Assembly: GCA_023853785.1 (NCBI GenBank)
Contig: JAJIRX010000670.1
Coordinates: forward strand, 27,159-91,158
From: Psilocybe azurescens
Lineage: Eukaryota > Basidiomycota > Agaricomycetes > Agaricales > Agrocybaceae
Direction: 5' to 3'
Length of the DNA: 64,000 nt
Program-made: the position numbers and the translations under genes
Shown here: one piece after another, positions 35,870 to 50,500 of the stretch
Position numbering within the stretch: the stretch's first letter is position 1
Layout: each line of letters opens with the position of its first letter
Notes under the pieces: model-generated
What the model was told of the DNA's origin: nothing
Database searches by the model: none
What the model saw: the letters and a program-made list of their open reading frames with translations, nothing else

Positions 35870-36771
35870 TTTATGTAATTTGATTGCTTCGTGGCAGTAA
35901 ATGTGTGTGAGAGGTCGTAAGAAGGAATGAAGGAGTGGTCGTCTAGATGGTCTGCGTCGAGGTCTTTGCAATGGGTTATTGATTACCTTTGGTACCATTT
36001 ACAAGGTGTGTGACGTCACAAAACGTGACTCAAGACGGTTCTATTGAATTCGATTCCCATCGATCGCGTCTTGTCTTCCACGTACATATAAACTATGCTC
36101 ATAGTGTAGCGTAAGGTGTTCTGGTGCGTTTCCTTTCTTTTAATTCTGAAAGATGATCAACGGTTCCCTATTAAACGATCGCATGCTCAGGCGTGTTCTG
36201 AGATCATACACCGGGTTTTCCTGATTTCATCTACGTGGGCCTATGTCCTACTTACACGCGTTACTAATGAACATCCTTGGTCAGATTGGTTCAAATGTTT
36301 CTCGGTCCGACCTGCAACGCTCTTTACCGTATACAAACTCAGGAACGACATTCTCTTATCTGGCGTTGTTTCATGGCCTGCATTGCGCAGAGCGTACGTT
36401 GGTACTTGTCTTGGTACAGAGTTTGTGCACAGTATTTCCTTAAACCCACTTTCATCTCCGTCGCACTCTTCCCCATTTTGTGCTCCGTCTACTTTACATG
36501 GTATTTCTTACACTGTTCGGAACGGTGAACCATGTTCATCGTCCGACTGTTTACATCTTGGCATCTTAGAATACAGAATGTGATAATAATTTCAACTTCT
36601 GGCAACGCTTTCTCCATGCGTTGGGTTATTTGTGGTTAGTTTTGCATGCAGCGCCCGTTGTGCGTGTTCTCCATGTGTGTCTGACTTTCCGAAATATGGC
36701 ATCATGATATACCTGAGAAAGAATATGCAAAATTCAAAGCCTAGAGAAGCACGGTCCGCGGACCTAGTAGT
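35870..36771. other. Intergenic stretch between RING gene and small ORF
   Basis: Apart from the CRE-like site at 36011, I see no supportable feature. A 155-codon plus-strand frame (36116-36583) starts at a GTG, not an ATG, and has no recognisable sequence. Confidence 0.45.
36011..36018. promoter_or_regulatory. Palindromic CRE-like site upstream of the RING gene
   Basis: TGACGTCA lies 142 bases upstream of the RING gene ATG. It matches the ATF/CREB bZIP consensus; actual binding is inference. Confidence 0.35.
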
Positions 36772-36993
36772 TCACGAACGTCGACGACACTCCCACAGCG
36801 ATTTCGTCAATTCAAGGCCTGTATGAGCTTCTTGGTGAGTAGTGGCCAGAATTTCTTCGACAATATCACCATCATTGACTTCCTTGACTTGAAAGTTTGA
36901 TTTTGATTCCAATGACGGACCGCTCTCACCACCAACACGGCTAGACACACTCTTACCTGCATCAATATTCCTTCTCGCCTTCCTCTTTGACAT
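36772..36993 (-). CDS. Small hypothetical protein (73 residues)
   Basis: The ATG at 36993 opens MSKRKARRNIDAGKSVSSRV and continues through QVKEVNDGDIVEEILATTHQ to the stop at 36772. The basic start and acidic middle read like a soluble small protein, but I recognise no family. Its start is only 39 bases from the ABC transporter's upstream ATG (37033) on the other strand, so any promoter must be shared or lie inside one of the genes. It may be the first exon of something longer or a chance ORF. Confidence 0.35.
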   Translation of the reverse strand: MSKRKARRNIDAGKSVSSRVGGESGPSLESKSNFQVKEVNDGDIVEEILATTHQEAHTGLELTKSLWECRRRS

Positions 36994-37032
36994 TTTCTGT
37001 TCTATTCGCTATTCCAGGGTACTGCGACTGTC

Positions 37033-42768
<5,736 letters not shown>

Positions 42769-42946
42769 CGTTTTGATGCGGTTTTCTTTATCTGGGCTTC
42801 TGGTTTTGCTTATGGTCTTTTCTTTTCTTTCAAGGATATTTTAATCATTTCCACGATTGTATATATGACGTTATTAGGTATCAAGGCATCCAAGTCCGTC
42901 AAGGACTTCTTAATCTGCGTGGATAGGAGGCGGCCGGTACAATCCC

Positions 42947-43192
42947 TTACGTATGCATTTGATATAATTTGATTACAGGATGTCCGTGTGGGTCCACCAA
43001 TATATATAATTTGGTGTGCGACAGTTGCCGTAATTGATGTTGATGGTCAAAGGTAAACTGAATTGGCATCGCTCGAATCATTTGTGGGCGTGCAAAAGTC
43101 CCGGAGTCCGCGTCGCATATGGAAATGTGTCGTTCTTGTTCCAGAAATAGTGTGGTTTCTATCCAACGAGACGTACGCTTTTCATAGGTCAT
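42947..43192 (-). other. Orphan ORF immediately downstream of F-box gene
   Basis: The ATG at 43192 gives 81 codons (MTYEKRTSRWIETTLFLEQE onward) that look protein-like. It starts 45 bases past the F-box gene's stop on the same strand. No family is recognised. It could be a short gene, a 3'-UTR ORF or a lost C-terminal exon of the F-box gene. The rest of 42769-43236 shows nothing. Confidence 0.25.
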
Positions 43193-43236
43193 GAGCTCAG
43201 GTGTGAATGAGGTGATACTTCACTTACAATATTCCG

Positions 43237-45000
43237 TTATCTTGGTGTGGACATTATGTCCTCTCCATTAACCTCGAAAGTTTTCAATAGTGGTAGCCTG
43301 CTTCTCCTAATTATATGATTTGCCAACTCTACAGCATCATCGTTACTCAAAATGAGTATGTTCGATTTTAGCCCCAAATGACGCAGTTCGGAGAAACGAT
43401 CAATCCACTGTGGTAATATGGTCGACAGGGCCATCTCGTTAGGCCTGAGCCTCTGATCAACAAACAGGGTTAGACGACTGACACATTTGAGCTGATCAGG
43501 AGGTTCATTTGCGTCAAATCGGTTGAAGTCCTCCAATAATGCCCAACCCGGGTTCCTTCCTAAATGAACTTTCAGGGACACTGTCAAGGAGGGTCGAAAT
43601 AGCTCCTTCAACATAATGGGAATGCTAGTTGGCCGGGATGGCGTCTCCAGCCAGTCAAAGAGATTGTCGTTTCTTAGATTGTAGTCGATGGAGATGGATT
43701 CGAGGCTGGGAATTGCACTACTTTGCGATGAAAGAAGTTTGGATATCCATGATGCAGGAGCGTGCAAGGATTTGAGGTGAGCAAGTTTAGGAAATGGCCC
43801 AAGGTTTGAATTGTCGTATGAATTCACGCTACGTGCAATATGGAGCGTTTCCAGATTAGGAAAGCGGCCAATAAAGTGAAGGATATCGATGGCGTTTAGG
43901 TGGTGTATGCCAGAAAGTCTGAGACTAATCAACTGTGGACTATTGTCCGCAATCAGGAATAAAAAGACAGGCCAGGCCTTCCGAGGTAGGTTGAAATTCT
44001 TCAAACGCAATGCCTGCGTTGTCGGAAGCCGCAGAATGGATATAGTCCAATGAAGAACGGGAGGCACAGCGAACATCATCGACTGAATTGTCAATGACCT
44101 AAGAGAAGATGCCGATTTTGCTGTATGCGTCATTGGCGTTAGAACGACGGCCTTTCCGGTGTCCCTTGCACGCCTGTATTCCCAGGTGTCGCCTTGCAGT
44201 ACGTTAATCCAGGCGTATGAATTTGACAGCCCTAATCTAGCAAATTTTGTCTTCCTGAGAAGGCGTTTGAACGGTGTTAGGAGACTTTCCTGTTTACGGA
44301 TTTTACGTGCTCCTTTCAAACAATATGAATGCATCATAAATCTTCCTCCAGAAATGACTAGCGTTCGACACGATTTCTCGAGTATCGTATTCAGGACTGA
44401 TCCTAATGCGTTCGACCACTCCAGTAAATGCCCATCTAGGGTCATCCCTGGATCTAGTTCTGAACAACAGCCGCATCGTTTGCTTCCAAATTGCAGAGTG
44501 ACTGTGTTGATTGTCGATAAAGTAGATATGAAATCGTAGAGGCGTCGCATGTGCATGGCTGCATAAAGAAAATCTTCTACATCACCGGGCAGTTGTAATC
44601 GGCATACGAGACGCTTGACGGATGGAATGAAAAGCGCGACCTTGAGCCCAGTCAAAGCATCAAGAGATCCTGGGGTGTCCTGTGGGCTGTTTAAAACGAA
44701 TTCACAATGCTCCAGTGGGTCGAAAATTTCGAATCGCGCAAAGTATAGTGGGAGACAGAAATAATGCAGGCGTTTCGACGATAATGCAAGATTCAGAAGG
44801 GTGCTAGTGGGTACTTCAGATCGATCGAAGATCTGAATAAGAACTTCGTCTGGAATGTCGTCAATTCCGACGATTGTCTGAATCATGTTATCGTACGAGG
44901 AGATGGTATTTCCAGTGGTGAGCGCCCTGACACTGGGAGGTATATAATTAATTCCAAACTTTAAAAAATGCTTTAAATCATGAACTGATGGAATACGCAC
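43237..45000 (-). CDS. F-box protein, single exon
   Basis: An intact 587-codon frame runs from the ATG at 45000 to TAA at 43237. Near residue 48 the F-box reads DDIPDEVLIQIFDRSEVPTS, followed by LNLALSSKRLHYFCLPLYFA. The remainder is Leu-rich with irregular LRR-like strands (LISLRLSGIHHLNAIDILHF, FPNLETLHIARS, LKSLHAPASWISKLLS, LRHLGLKSNILILS). The layout matches expanded basidiomycete F-box proteins that recruit SCF substrates; the target is unknown. Unlike most neighbours it has no visible intron. It is not closely similar to the broken F-box-like pair at 7962-10955. Confidence 0.82.
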   Translation of the reverse strand: MRIPSVHDLKHFLKFGINYIPPSVRALTTGNTISSYDNMIQTIVGIDDIPDEVLIQIFDRSEVPTSTLLNLALSSKRLHYFCLPLYFARFEIFDPLEHCEFVLNSPQDTPGSLDALTGLKVALFIPSVKRLVCRLQLPGDVEDFLYAAMHMRRLYDFISTLSTINTVTLQFGSKRCGCCSELDPGMTLDGHLLEWSNALGSVLNTILEKSCRTLVISGGRFMMHSYCLKGARKIRKQESLLTPFKRLLRKTKFARLGLSNSYAWINVLQGDTWEYRRARDTGKAVVLTPMTHTAKSASSLRSLTIQSMMFAVPPVLHWTISILRLPTTQALRLKNFNLPRKAWPVFLFLIADNSPQLISLRLSGIHHLNAIDILHFIGRFPNLETLHIARSVNSYDNSNLGPFPKLAHLKSLHAPASWISKLLSSQSSAIPSLESISIDYNLRNDNLFDWLETPSRPTSIPIMLKELFRPSLTVSLKVHLGRNPGWALLEDFNRFDANEPPDQLKCVSRLTLFVDQRLRPNEMALSTILPQWIDRFSELRHLGLKSNILILSNDDAVELANHIIRRSRLPLLKTFEVNGEDIMSTPR

Positions 45001-46021
45001 AAACTATCAACGGTTTATTTATATCTGGATTCTGGGAGAGTTCTTCCCTAGAGGATGATTGGAGTTCTGCAATACAGATGGATGCAAGTTGAAAAGAAAC
45101 CGATAAAAAGTCCTTTGATCAAAGGAAATTACATCAAATTTATCTTTGGAGTTGTTTGAAGACTCGAGTGATAGGCACACTTAGCTAGCTGGCCACTTGG
45201 TGACTTCCAGACACATGCTCGAAGCCAACGAGGTTAATGCGGAAAGAGCAGAGCACCTACGTATGGTAGGAATACCGTTCATTAATTAGCGAATTATTGA
45301 CGCCATTGACGCCATGAGACTTCTCCGGGTCATCAAGCGAGCGAGTTGGGATTGATAGAACATTACTGTGGAGATTGTTGATTGAAAGTGATCATCGACC
45401 ATTGTTTTGGGAAGTTTTGAACTTAAAAGCCTCCACTAGCAATATTTGGGACAGAATGAGGCCGCAGAGTAGGCTTTCGCTCCTCAGTGTCGTTTGAGAT
45501 CAACATGAGGTTGTGCTCATGACCATTTGATTTACTCATGGGCCGTGGCAAGTTGTTCATTGATTGGATTGACTTAGATTGAGCTTATTTGTTATCATTC
45601 ACAAGATATGATATGCTTTATTTACCCGCGCCGTCTTTTACTGATGTATTACATAAAGTATTATTTGTGGCACTAACCGTGTTGGCGGTCCAATTCAGCC
45701 TTTCAACACTGGCAAACCCGCAGGGTTGCCACAGGGATCGCAATTCGAACGTCGACCACCAACGGCTATACAAAAATCTGCCACTCTAGATCCCAACCGG
45801 CGTGGAATCATCAGACTTCTGACTGGACACCATTAGCACCACCTTTTCATCAAATATTTACTTCGAGACTTGTTCGAGACCACGACGAACAGATGTTGGC
45901 CCTTTCTGACAGTCAAAGCGACTTCAACAGTTCTGTCAATCTCACGGCGTAGAATATTGTGAGAATGGGATGTTGGAGATTGGGAATGCACTTTGCAATC
46001 CGCTAGGGCTGTACTGAGTAA
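45001..46021. other. Gene-free stretch between F-box gene and TIR element
   Basis: This holds the F-box gene promoter and about 600 further bases. A 66-codon ORF at 45589-45789 has a hydrophobic core (VLFVALTVLAVQFSL) but no other support. The sequence ends in GTAA at 46018-46021, the left direct repeat of the element that follows. Confidence 0.45.
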
Positions 46022-46051
46022 CACTATGGGCCCCATCGGGCCGGAAATTCC
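46022..46051 (+). repeat. Left terminal inverted repeat
   Basis: This 30-base terminus begins CACTATGGGCCCC and ends GGAAATTCC. It pairs with 47749-47778 at 23 of 30 positions. Confidence 0.6.
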
Positions 46052-46389
46052 ATTTTTAACCACCCTTAAATGTCTGAAACGGATATTTCCGCCCCTAAAG
46101 TCCTGAATCTAAAAATGGATGAATTGAATGCTGAAATTCCGAATGTCAAAATGTACGTTTAAGGTACGAAATATGGCTCAGGAGAAAGGTTGCATTTCGG
46201 GTGAGAAATTCGCCATCATATTCTAACTAAAAACAGTGGAAATTTTGTACACATGTTAAATTTATGTCCAAAAAGATATTCTGTTGTGATTCTGCCTAAA
46301 AAGTCTATATTCTATCTGTACCTTTCCGCAACATTTCTGCATTTTTGCAAATCCTTTATTTATTACACAAACTCTGCAAAAGCTCCACG

Positions 46390-47248
46390 TCAATAATAGC
46401 CCATTTTCCACAGGGCCTTCGTCGTCCTCACCAGCCCCATCGTCTCCTCCCTACTCAACAGTTCAGTTTCCAGCAGCATGTGATGCTGCTGGGCCTGTGC
46501 CGTTCTTGCTGCCTCTGCTGCACTCAACGGTTCCCAGCCCAGCAGCAATGCATGCTGCTGGCCCTCTGTCCTTGCTGTCGCCACCTCCTCCCCCTGCACT
46601 CTGCACTCAACTAGCTCCTCCTCACAGGAGCAGCAACCTTCAGGAACGGGTAGCCTCCTGTTGCCCCACCTCCTGCTGCTCTCCCACCCGGCGCCCCTGC
46701 ACCCGCACCCGCACTCCGCCCAACAAACGGCACGCCCAGCTGGTCGAACGACGATGGCGCCTTCGTGTGCAGCAGCAGCAGCGGGAGGCCCGGGCACAGG
46801 ATGTCCACGTCCTCGTCCTCGGAAGGGTATACTGTCAGTGTCACGCAGTGGCTTTGACTTCGCCTTCGTCGTGGTGTTGTGCCCGTGGCACCCTTCCTCA
46901 ACAGACGAGTCGTCATCGTCATCGTTGTCGTCATCCCTGTTGAGCTGGAACATCGTCTTGCAGCGGTGTAAGTTGTCTCTCTTTGTCTCTCTCTATGTCT
47001 TTGTCACTCTCTTTCTCCTTGTCAGTGCCTTTCACACTCCCATTCACATTCCCATGTATCATTGAGCCCGCACCAGCACTCGCACTCACACTCCGCCTCC
47101 GTGGTAAACTCTCAAACAGCGCCGAAGTCGATGTAAATGATGCCGATGGGGAAGTGGAAGAAGCTGGAGGAGGGATGGTGATGTGTGAATACAGTGGCGG
47201 TGGCCTGGGGCGGCCATACGAGGGGCGCTGACGGGGGAATGCTGACAT
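46390..47248 (-). other. GC-rich coding-like island inside the TIR element
   Basis: The interior is much richer in G+C than the AT-rich element ends. On the minus strand a 105-codon ORF from ATG 47248 (MSAFPRQRPSYGRPRPPPLY, with ESLPRRRSVSASAGAGS and a charged KEKESDKDIERDKE run) is followed in another frame by a 187-codon ORF (46953-46390) with DDDNDDDDDSSVEEG and a Gln/Leu-rich tail. An intron or a frameshift would be needed to join them; a CAG acceptor sits just before CATTCCCCC at 47243. Both strands stay open because of composition. No family is recognised. It may be captured host exon sequence or an element-encoded protein. Confidence 0.35.
46453..46604. repeat. Imperfect tandem repeat inside the element
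   Basis: Two units of 69 and about 83 bases start ACTCAAC at 46453 and 46522, and a third ACTCAAC starts at 46605. Each carries a CAGCAGC..TGCTGCTGG core and a CTTGCTG block. On the minus strand they encode related peptides (EGQQHALLLGWEPLS and AQAQQHHMLLETELLS). Confidence 0.5.
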
Positions 47249-47748
47249 GCAACAGATTAAATGTAAGTCATTGTGCTATCTTGCTTTCCTTCTACTCACT
47301 TTTGCTTTGCAAGTTCTTCTGGCTTCCGGTTGTTGCAGTTTTTCTTTGGGTGTTTAATTTGTAGTACCATTTGATCCTGATATGTATCTTGATGATCTGT
47401 GAAGACCAGATCTCATAGTCATTATATCATTAATAAATATGATTTCCATACATGTTGGATCATAATTTTCTGTACTTTAAGTGCGATAAAATTGGTAAAA
47501 TCTGTCTATCTTTCCTTCGATAGAGTTGTGATTTTTGACTTTTTACATCATATAATAAGACATTTGCTTTAGCTTTTTTATCTCTAAAGCTCGGAAATTT
47601 CACTCCTTACAACGGTCAGTCCCAAAAGGAAGGGTATGAAACGTTCAATTTCGTGGATGTATTTCCGACCTCATTCCGCCCTTTCTTTCTGCCTCTCAGT
47701 GGCGGAATTGTCACCTTAATGAGTCAGAAAATCTGCCTTTTGGAAGGC

Positions 47749-47778
47749 GGAATTTCTGACCTCCTGGGGCCCCTAGAG
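47749..47778 (-). repeat. Right terminal inverted repeat
   Basis: Read on the minus strand it begins CTCTAGGGGCCCC and reaches AGAAATTCC. GTAA follows directly at 47779-47782. Confidence 0.6.
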
Positions 47779-47782
47779 GTAA

Positions 47783-50500
47783 TTTGAATTCATCAGACTA
47801 GCAACTGACACACCAATCTGGTATGTACTCACACGTGATCTCCCGCCGTACCACTCAGGTTTTCTCTACAGCATCCATACTCAGCTGACGTGCTGACCTT
47901 ACATTAGAGATAATGTTAATCACCGAGACTTTCATTTATTAAGAAGTGTTACCTCACTCCACCCTACAGGTTCGACCATGTCCCTTAGCATTTCGTTGAG
48001 ATCCTGTGGGAGTCTGCTTTTGCTCACTTTATGGCCTTCCTATCAGATTGATGTATGTCAGCTGTCCTGAATATCGAGTAGAAAGTGTGGAAAATTTCTT
48101 ATTTTGCAAATACGCAAGTAAGTATGCGAGCTCTTATTTCTATATCAAGTGTACTGGTTGTACGGTTTACACTCCAACTATCCATTCGATCCCCGGAAAC
48201 ATCTTTCTAGGTTTCAAGTGCTTCCTCAAACTCAGCTTTTGGATCATCCAGAAGATAAACCTGTCAGCGGCGTATTCCAGACACAGCTGTCAAGGACTGA
48301 GTTCTTGTTTAGGTGCTTCTTGTGACAACCTAGTCGTAATATTGACTTCCCTCAAGGTCCAGTTGTCCACTGAGTAAAAATACCTCCTCCAATTTGATTG
48401 ATAAAACTTAGTTTGGAAACTTTGTTGGCTGATTCTCATCTGCTACTTCCATTGCCGGTTTACAATCGAAGCTATTGGCTCCGCTGTAATTGACTATCTG
48501 GATGGAAGCGAGCTTCCGTACTCCGCAGTCACCCAAAAGGGTTGCTTCAACCAAGAGCTCTCACTGCTCATCCCATCATTATGTCTTAATTTGAGTCTTT
48601 ATAAGCCATTTAACTTATACTTCTTACACACAGGGTCTTACTAGCCAGCAATATCTCTCTTCGGGCATCTTGTTGCATTCAGATTTTGAATGATACCAAA
48701 AATCATCGGACCAACTACCTAAATGCGAGTAGACAAAGCGTTCTCATCTCCAACATTAGAGAATGCCGAGTCATCTCTTTCTCATATGTCTGTATCGATT
48801 GTTTTTGTCTGCTTCAGGAATCCTGCCGCCAATTTTGACTTACTGTATAGTGACTGTCATCTCCGGCCCTTACTGATCGTGACTTCTATGGATCCTATTA
48901 TCCTTTTATAAGCTGCCTTTTTATTTGTTCGGCGGTCTTGCGATACCGTTCCTTTCAAGTGCAATTCCCTTGGTCTATTTTTACCCTCGCCACCATGCCT
49001 ACTATTCCATTCTTTTTAATAATTGTGCCTGTGTTAGGAAACGAAACGAGAGGCTGGTGCGCCGCTTCACAGAGCAACATCTGCCTCTTATTCACTCATG
49101 TTTAGATGCCGCCGCCACTACTCGTATATGTGATTCAAGTATTCGCCGATACTGAGATGTTGCGACCAATCCGGTTTTGATTCTGAATGCCTGTGAAAGG
49201 ACTCGTTCTTCCAATGTTTTGTCTTTATGCTAGTACTTATGTCAACCGTCAAGGCTCTACGGGTATCCGGTAAATATTGGGAAGCCGATAACTGCGCTCA
49301 TAAAACAGTGCAAGTGACTATTGTAGGACTGACATCGACAATTCTGATAGGCACAGTAAGTGCCACGGATAGTTGTCAGGGAAGCATAGGCCTTACACAG
49401 AATTTTGCAAAAGATAATTTCGGATCCGTATATCCTGTTAGCTTATGGCCGTTCATTCCGTTACCCTGGATCGAAAGCATTGGATGCTACTATTCACTTC
49501 AACTTGTACATACAAGTTGCTATATCCCAGAAATCAAATGATGCGATGATTTAGGCCCTTCGATGTGGATTGGAAACTGACAATTTTGTCCAGATCAATT
49601 TTTTCACCCAGTATCAGAGTACACCATCATTGAAGATCATTGAGGATACTGATCAAATACCTACTTGAGTTAGGTTGAATCCCATGGGGAACATCCCTAC
49701 CTATTGGCGACAAAAACTGGCCATTCCGCAGTCCATTCGTCCTTGTAGGTAAGCGTAAGGTCCGGTTGAAGCTTTACGGTGGTATTGCATAGCTAATTTG
49801 ACACCAATCAAGGTGCAAACACTGAGAGTAAATCCAGTGTAGAGTAGCGGATACTTGGCGACACCTCTGAGAGATTGCCTCGGGATACACAAATCTTTGC
49901 GAACGAAGCTCGCGCCCCTTCAAAGTGACAAGTATCGGGAAAGGTGAGACTGGGTTTCTTTATAGGAAACGTCTCTATCTTGGGCAAGACCGGGGCATGT
50001 TTTGTTTTTAGAATTGATCTTGGCGCCGAGGTCTCTGTAACGGCGTTTATACGACACTGGAACACCTCGTGACTGTCTGGTGCATTCTCTTAATACTCCT
50101 ATTCTATGTTTTGCGCAAGTCATTTCTCAAAACGACAAACCTTTTGACAGTACGACGAAAGCGGAATATTGATGAGGTGTTTCTGCAAAGGTGATTAGCG
50201 CCCACTGGTTGCCGCGACCATGACCAATCAAAATTTACCACATGACTGTATACAAGGTATAGGCGCTCAGCGCTCAGCGTTTAGCTACGCGCCCCGGTCG
50301 ACTTTATGAAGTCAACTATATAAACGCAATTACTCAAACTAGTGCGGGCATGTGAGGTCGGGCACGGATATGACAGATGACATGTACAACTTGAAAAGAT
50401 TATTCTGGAAGACTTAACTATATTTGGAACATTCCATACTTTGCTCATTGACATTGCAAGTTAAGAGGCAAGTATTTACCTAGCCTCTATAGTCTTTAAA
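47783..50500. other. AT-rich gene-poor stretch
   Basis: This stretch has short ORFs only, none recognised. An ATG at 47980 opens a signal-peptide-like stretch (MSLSISLRSCGSLLLLTLWP) followed by a GTATGT donor-like site at about 48053. Downstream frames to 48377 and 49541 could be further exons, but I cannot build a convincing protein. GCGCTCAGCGCTCAGC at about 50264 is a small direct repeat. Confidence 0.3.

Larger units (their letters stand above)
46022..47778. mobile_element. Putative 1.76 kb DNA transposon with CACTA-like terminus
   Basis: The left end begins CACTATGGGCCCC and the right end, read inward on the other strand, begins CTCTAGGGGCCCC. The two ends match at 23 of 30 positions, through GAAATTCC. 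GGGCCC is self-palindromic, so part of the match is trivial, but the flanking CTA and GAAATTCC are not. The element is flanked by GTAA at 46018-46021 and 47779-47782, a likely 3-4 base target duplication. Copies of a GAAATTCCGCC-like motif lie in one orientation near the left end (about 46043, 46083, 46133, 46203) and mostly the opposite near the right (about 47701, 47747), like CACTA subterminal repeats. No transposase is recognised, so it would be non-autonomous. The superfamily is tentative. Confidence 0.6.

Noticed and set aside
36116..36583. 155-codon plus-strand ORF
   Set aside because: It begins at GTG, with no ATG context, no domain and no splice support.
46497..46943. 148-codon plus-strand ORF in the GC-rich island
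   Set aside because: Both strands are open through composition. The minus-strand frame keeps the repeat peptide and charged segments better.
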